64,000 nt of DNA from Callipepla californica brunnescens (Eukaryota > Chordata > Aves > Galliformes > Odontophoridae): the NCBI GenBank assembly GCA_023055505.1, contig JALIRH010000004.1, positions 9,667,368-9,731,367 of the forward strand. The letters are read 5' to 3'. The notes beneath the pieces are model-generated. The model was not told where the DNA came from and did not search any database. It was given only the letters and a program-made list of their open reading frames with translations. Positions 28,201-34,200 of the stretch are shown here, piece by piece. How positions within the stretch are numbered: position 1 is the stretch's first letter; each line of letters starts with the position of its first letter. A program made the position numbers and the translations under genes.

Positions 28201-31200
28201 CACATTGTGCCCCCAGTCACCACAGAGAAGACTACTGCAACTGTCTCTGAAACTAGCACCTCTATGACCACCATCTCCACTGAGGCCAGCCCCACCAGCA
28301 GCCCAGAAGTGCCACTGACAACAACATCCCCTGTTCCCAGCAGCACTCTCAGCACCAGGCTGCCATCTGCTGCCCCAGCCATACTCTTTTCCACCTCCCT
28401 CCCAACTTCCATGCCGAAGACCACACCTACAACCCTAAGTCCTGAGCCCTCTTCCCTAACAACCAGTGCTTCAACAGAGTCACCTACAACTGCATTCTCC
28501 ACACTCTCCACAGCCAAAACCAGCCTGCTGTCATCATCAGCATCTTCCACATTCTCAACTGTATCCTCTACAGCTCCAAGTACATTGCTTCCCTGTAGGT
28601 ATTCCTCCAGCTCTTGAAGCTGGTGCATTTGCTCTTTCCAGATCTTGCCTTTGATTCCTACCATTCATCACACACCACTTTGTTGTTCCCCTCCTTTGCC
28701 TGCTGGTTCTAGTATTGTCACTTCTGGGATCTGTGGTGAGATGCTGGATCTGTGCTGCAATTCTGGCTGGGGAGGAACTTCTTTTCCTCCTTGACAGGAC
28801 TCCCTTCCTGTGCTGGAGCAGGCAGACAGTGCCCTGTAGTGCTTTTAGTACTGTCACCTTGATGGGGGTGAAAGAGCAGGAGCGAGTGGCCAATTCCTGC
28901 CGCTTGCCCAGCAAGGTTCGGTGAGCAAGATCATACTTCACTGCCCTTCTGTATAGCCCAGAGCTTCTGCATGGGAGCAGCCTACTTCCTTTCTCCTCCC
29001 TTATAATCCTGTAAACAACCAATGCTTTCTTTCCTGCAGCCTTCACCCATGAAACAACAACTGTGCTGCACATGGTGCCATATAGCATCACGGAGAAGAC
29101 CACTGCCACGCCTGCTACCACCAGCACCTCCAAGACCTCCGTATCCAGCGAGGCCATCCCCACCAGCAGCACAGAAGTCCCACTGACAACAACATTCCCT
29201 GCCCCCAGCAGTGCTCTCAGCACCTGGCTGCCATCTGCTACCCCATCTACAGTCACCTCCTCTCCTCCAACCTCTACAATAAAGTCCACACCTACAACAC
29301 TAAGGCCCAAGCCCTCTTCGCTGCTGACTAGAGCTCCAGCTGAGTTTTCCATACCTTCCTCCACGCTCTCCACTGTCAAAACAAGTCCTCTGCTGTCATC
29401 AGCATCTTCCACATTCTCAACTGTTTCCTCAACAGTACTGAGCACATCACATCCCAGTAAGTCTCCCTCCTGCCCTTCTCATTGTTCTGCCTTCTCTTCC
29501 CAGTTTTTGCCCATCATTTCTGGTGTACCGTACACACCAATTTGTTGTCATTCTCCTTTGCCCACTGGTGGTGGTATTTCTGTGGGGTTTACAAGGGAGC
29601 TGTTTGCTGCCATTCTGGTTGTGATGGATTTAATGGCTGAGTGATGGCTTAGCAGATAATCAGGCCATTTTCTGCCCCTTGCCCAGGAAGAGTCAGTGTA
29701 GCATGGTTCTGCCTTCTTGTTCAGTGCCTGGCCAAAATCCTCTGCCCAATTATCAGCTATCATTGTTTCTCAATTGTTACACCTCAGCTGACCTCTGTTT
29801 TCCTCCTGCAGCCTCCACCCACGGAGTGACAACTGTACCACACATTGTGCCACTAATCACCACAGAGAAGACTACTCCCACTGCGTCAGCCACCAGCACG
29901 CCCATGACCTCTGTATCCAGCGAGGCCAGCCCCACCAGCAGCCCGGAAGTCTCACAGACATCCCCTGCTCCCAGCATCACTCTCAGCTCAAGGCTGCCAT
30001 CTGCTGCTCCATCCACACTCTCCTCCACACCAAAGCTCACTCCTACCACGCTGAAGCCCAAGCCCTCTACTCTGACAAGTGCTCCAATAGAGTCGCCTAC
30101 ACCTGCATCCTCCACACCCTCCACAGCCAAAACCAGCCCGCTGTCATTGTCTCCATCTTCCTTCTCTACTGCGTCCTCAACAGCACTGAGCACACTGCAT
30201 CCCAGTAAGTCTCCCTTCTGCCCATCCCACTGCTCTGCCTGCTCTTCCCAGTTCTCATCCTTCATTCCTACCTCACAGCACAATCTATGCAGTTGTTACC
30301 CCTCTTTGGTTGTCACCCTCCTTACCTGCTACTTTTGACATGGGACATGAGGTGTAAGAACTGTCTAGATTCTTCCTCTGCTCCTTAGATTGAGCTTTTC
30401 TTGTTTGAAGTCCATCTTGTGCTCTGCTTTAGCTTTTAGACCAAACAACACTGATATCACAGTAATGCTTTAGATCTTTCCAAAGTGTGCTGACACATCA
30501 TGAACAAGTCTGCTTCTCCCTCTGGCACGTCTGTGGTCTAGGAGTGGGCAAGATGGTGTGAGCTGTACAGCTTTCACAGCTGCTGCCAAGTGTCCAAGGA
30601 GATATTCCATGCCATACAAATTCATACTCAGCAATAAGATCAGAGTTGAGATTTTTTAAAAGAGTCAAAGGCTAGTACAACCTCATTGTGCTTGGTGAGA
30701 GGTGTGAGCAATTGTCTTTGCATCACTCGGGTGTTCATTTCTCCTGTACATTTTTTACTTCAGTTATTCCACCTCCTGTGTTCTGACTCTCGAGTCTTTT
30801 ACACCCCTTGCCTTCCAGTTCTCTCCCTACTTTCTCATGAGATGAACTCAGCCAGTGGCTGAGCAGGGTCTTGGAAGCCATCCAGGGTGAAGTCAACATG
30901 AGTTTCCATTTTCTTTGTCCCTCTCAGCATTCAGTCCCCTCCAGGTACTGGGGTTATTGTGCTGGGACACAGGTCTCACCCTTGGAGCCTGCCCTGTGCA
31001 TCATGAAACAGGAATACAGAGCGATCTACCAGTGTCTTGGCTGCATACAGGAATGTGCAGAAAGGTTCAGCTTTTGGGGAAAGGCAGAGGGTGCTGAGGT
31101 ACCATAGGGCTTCTATTTGGAACAGCCTTCTCTTACTCTTCTGGGGAGGAGCAGGATATGGAGAGAGAAAGGGCAGGAGCCCCTGGCAAATTCCTGCTTC

Positions 31201-34200
31201 ATGACCAGCAGGAGTCAGGGCAGCACAGGTCTACCCTTATTGCCCATTTTCCTGACCTGTACTTTCAGGCTGGGAATAGCTGTCCTCCTTTTCTTTCCCT
31301 GGTTACCCTTCACCTGATACCTCTACTTTCTTTCCAGCAGCCACCCACACACTGACAACTCTGCTGCACTTGGTGCCACATATAACCACAGAGAAGACCA
31401 CCCTCACCATGTCTTACGTCAGCACCTCCAAGACCTCTGCCTCCAGTGAAGCCAGCCCCACCAGCAGCCCAGAAACCCCACTAGCAACATCCCCTGCCCC
31501 CAGCAGCACTCTCAGCACCAAGCTGCCAACTCCTGCCCCATCTACTCTCTTCTCCACTTCGCCCTCAACCTCTACTCCAGAGCCTGCACCTACAACACAA
31601 CAGCTCATTCCCTCTTCCCTAACAACCACTGCTTCAACAGAATCACCTACAACTGCATTCTCCACACTGTCCACAGCCAAAACCAGCCTGCTGCCATCAT
31701 CAGCATCTTCCCCCTTCTCAGCTGTATCCTCTACAGCACTAAGCACATTGCTTCCTGGTATGTATTCCTCCTGCTCTTCAAGCTGGTATGTTTGCACTTC
31801 CCAGTTTTCACCCTTTGTTCCTACCATTCATCACACACCACGTCATTGTTCCCCTGCTTTGCCCAGTACTGTCACTCCTGGGATCTGTGGTGAGATGCTG
31901 GGTCTGTGCTGCTGGGAACTTCTTTTCTTCCTTAGAGTCCCACCCCTATGAGGGGATTCCCTGCCTGTGTTGGGACAGGCAGGCAGTGCCCTGTGCTAGT
32001 ATCTTGAATGGACACAGACACTGCAGAGTTTCCTCTTCCAGGGAGAGGAAGAGGTAGCTGCAGTGCTGGAGGGCAGCCCTGAGACACTGTTCTTACCTCA
32101 CCTTCCTAGGGAGGGAGGAACAGGATGAGGAGAGGAAGGACAGGAACAACTGCCACATTCCTACCTCTTGCCCAGTGGGTCCATGCAAGTCCTACTTTAC
32201 TGTCCCATATCACTGGCCTAGGGAAAGCTGGACTCCTTTCCCTTTACTTATCAACTCTTTAAGCTTCAGCTGACCTACGCTTTCTTTCCAGCAACCTCCA
32301 CCCACAAAACAACAACTGTGCCACACATTGTGCCACATATCATCACGGAGACAACTATCCCCACTATGACTTCCAGTACCACCTCCAGGACTTCCATATC
32401 CAGCAAGGCCATCCCAACCAGCAGCGCAGAAGTCCCACTGACGATGACATCCCCTCCCCCCAGCAGTGCTTTCAGCACCAGGCTGCCATCTGCTGCTCCG
32501 TCCACGCTCTTCTCCACCTTGCTTCCAGCCTCCACACCAAAGCCCACACCTACTACCCTAAGGCCCAAGCCTTCTTCCCTGACAACCAGTGCTCCAACAG
32601 AGTCACCTGCACCTGTCTTCTCCACACTCTCCACGGTCAAAACCAGCCCGGTGCCATCATCAGCATCTTCTCCCTTTTCAACTGTGTCTTCAACAGCACT
32701 GAGCACATCGCAACCCTGTAAGTCTCCCCTTAGCCCTTCCTACTGTTCTGCCTAGTTCTCACCCATCATTCCTACCATACAGCACACCCAAGGGTTTTTC
32801 TTTTGGCTCTCACCCTCCTTGCATGCTGCTTTTGGTCTTGTCACTCCTGGAACCCACTGCTGCTCTGTCCACTCTCTTCTAAACCTTGCCCCCAACCTTC
32901 ATGTCAGAGCCCACAACTATGACCCTAAGGCCCAAATCCTCTCTCACGACAACCAGTGCTCGACCAGAGTTGCCTACACGTGCCTCCTCAACACCCTTCA
33001 CAAGGCATGGATGCCTGCTGCCATCATCTGCATTTTTCCCCTTTTCAGTGGTGTTCTTGACAGAGCTAAGCACATTGCATCTCTGTAAGTCTACCTCTGG
33101 TTCTTGCTGCTGTTCTGCCCGTTATTCCCAGTTCTTGCCTCTATTTCCTACCTGGCAGCACAAGCCTTGCAGTGTTCACCCTCCACACGGTTATTACCCT
33201 CCTTATCCTCTGCTTTTGTCATTGTCATTCCTGGGACATATGTTGAGGTGCTGGGTCTGTGCCTTGGTTTGAGTTGGGATAGAACTTATTTTCCTCCTAG
33301 GAGCAGTTAGACTGATGTTCTGCTTCACGATCATCAGTGCTGGTAGTATAGCAGTGCTTCAGCTCTTTCTGAGCCATGCTGGCACAGTACTGAGCCATTC
33401 TCTGCTCTTTCCTCACCTGTCCAGTATGTGGAAAAGGCATTTCACAGCTTTCACAACTGCTACCACCTGTCCTATGAGGTATTTTCCCATACAAAATGGC
33501 ATGATGAGCAATAAAAAGAGCATTGAGCTTTTCCAAGGAAGCCATTCCCTGAACACTTGCTGAGCCGCATGTTGCTGGTGGGAGGTAGTGAGTGATTGCC
33601 TTTCTGTCACAAGGGTGCTTGTTTCTTGTATGTTTCTTCAGTCCTTTCACTGTTTGTTTTGCAGTGCTCGAGTTTTTCTCTTCTTGACTTTCAGTTGTCT
33701 TGCCTGTTAAGACAGAGGGGGACTAAGTAAATGGCTGAATGGGGGCAAAGGGTTCTCCAAGGGAACAGCCCATCTCCTTTGCCATTTTTTCTTGCCCTGC
33801 CACTCTCAATTGAGCTGTGCTTTCTTTCTGCAGACTCCACCCACAAAGTGACTACTGTGCCACACATTGTGCCCCCAGTCACCACAGAGAAGACTACTGC
33901 AACTGTCTCTGAAACTAGCACCTCTATGACCACCATCTCCACTGAGGCCAGCCCCACCAGCAGCCCAGAAGTGCCACTGACAACAACATCCCCTGTTCCC
34001 AGCAGCACTCTCAGCACCAGGCTGCCATCTGCTGCTCCGTCCACACTCTTCTCCACCTCGCTCCCAACTTCCACACCAAAGCCCACACCTACGACACTAA
34101 GGCCCAAGCCTTCTTCCCCATCAACCAGTGCTCCAACAGAGTCACCTACATCTGCATTCTCCACGGCCAAAACCAGCCCAGTGCCATCGTCAGCATCCTC

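Noticed and set aside
28555..29445. Long minus-strand open frames over the PTS exons (up to 296 codons), with repeated VENADVGDSVEALVVREEG-like protein
   Set aside because: They are the antisense of the MUC6 repeat exons, recur in every copy, run through introns, have no splice logic and match no protein family. They reflect the base composition of Thr/Ser/Pro codons.
33297..33650. Minus-strand open frame of 117 codons
   Set aside because: Lies in the repeated long intron of the mucin array, is not open in the paralogous intron, and has no recognisable domain.
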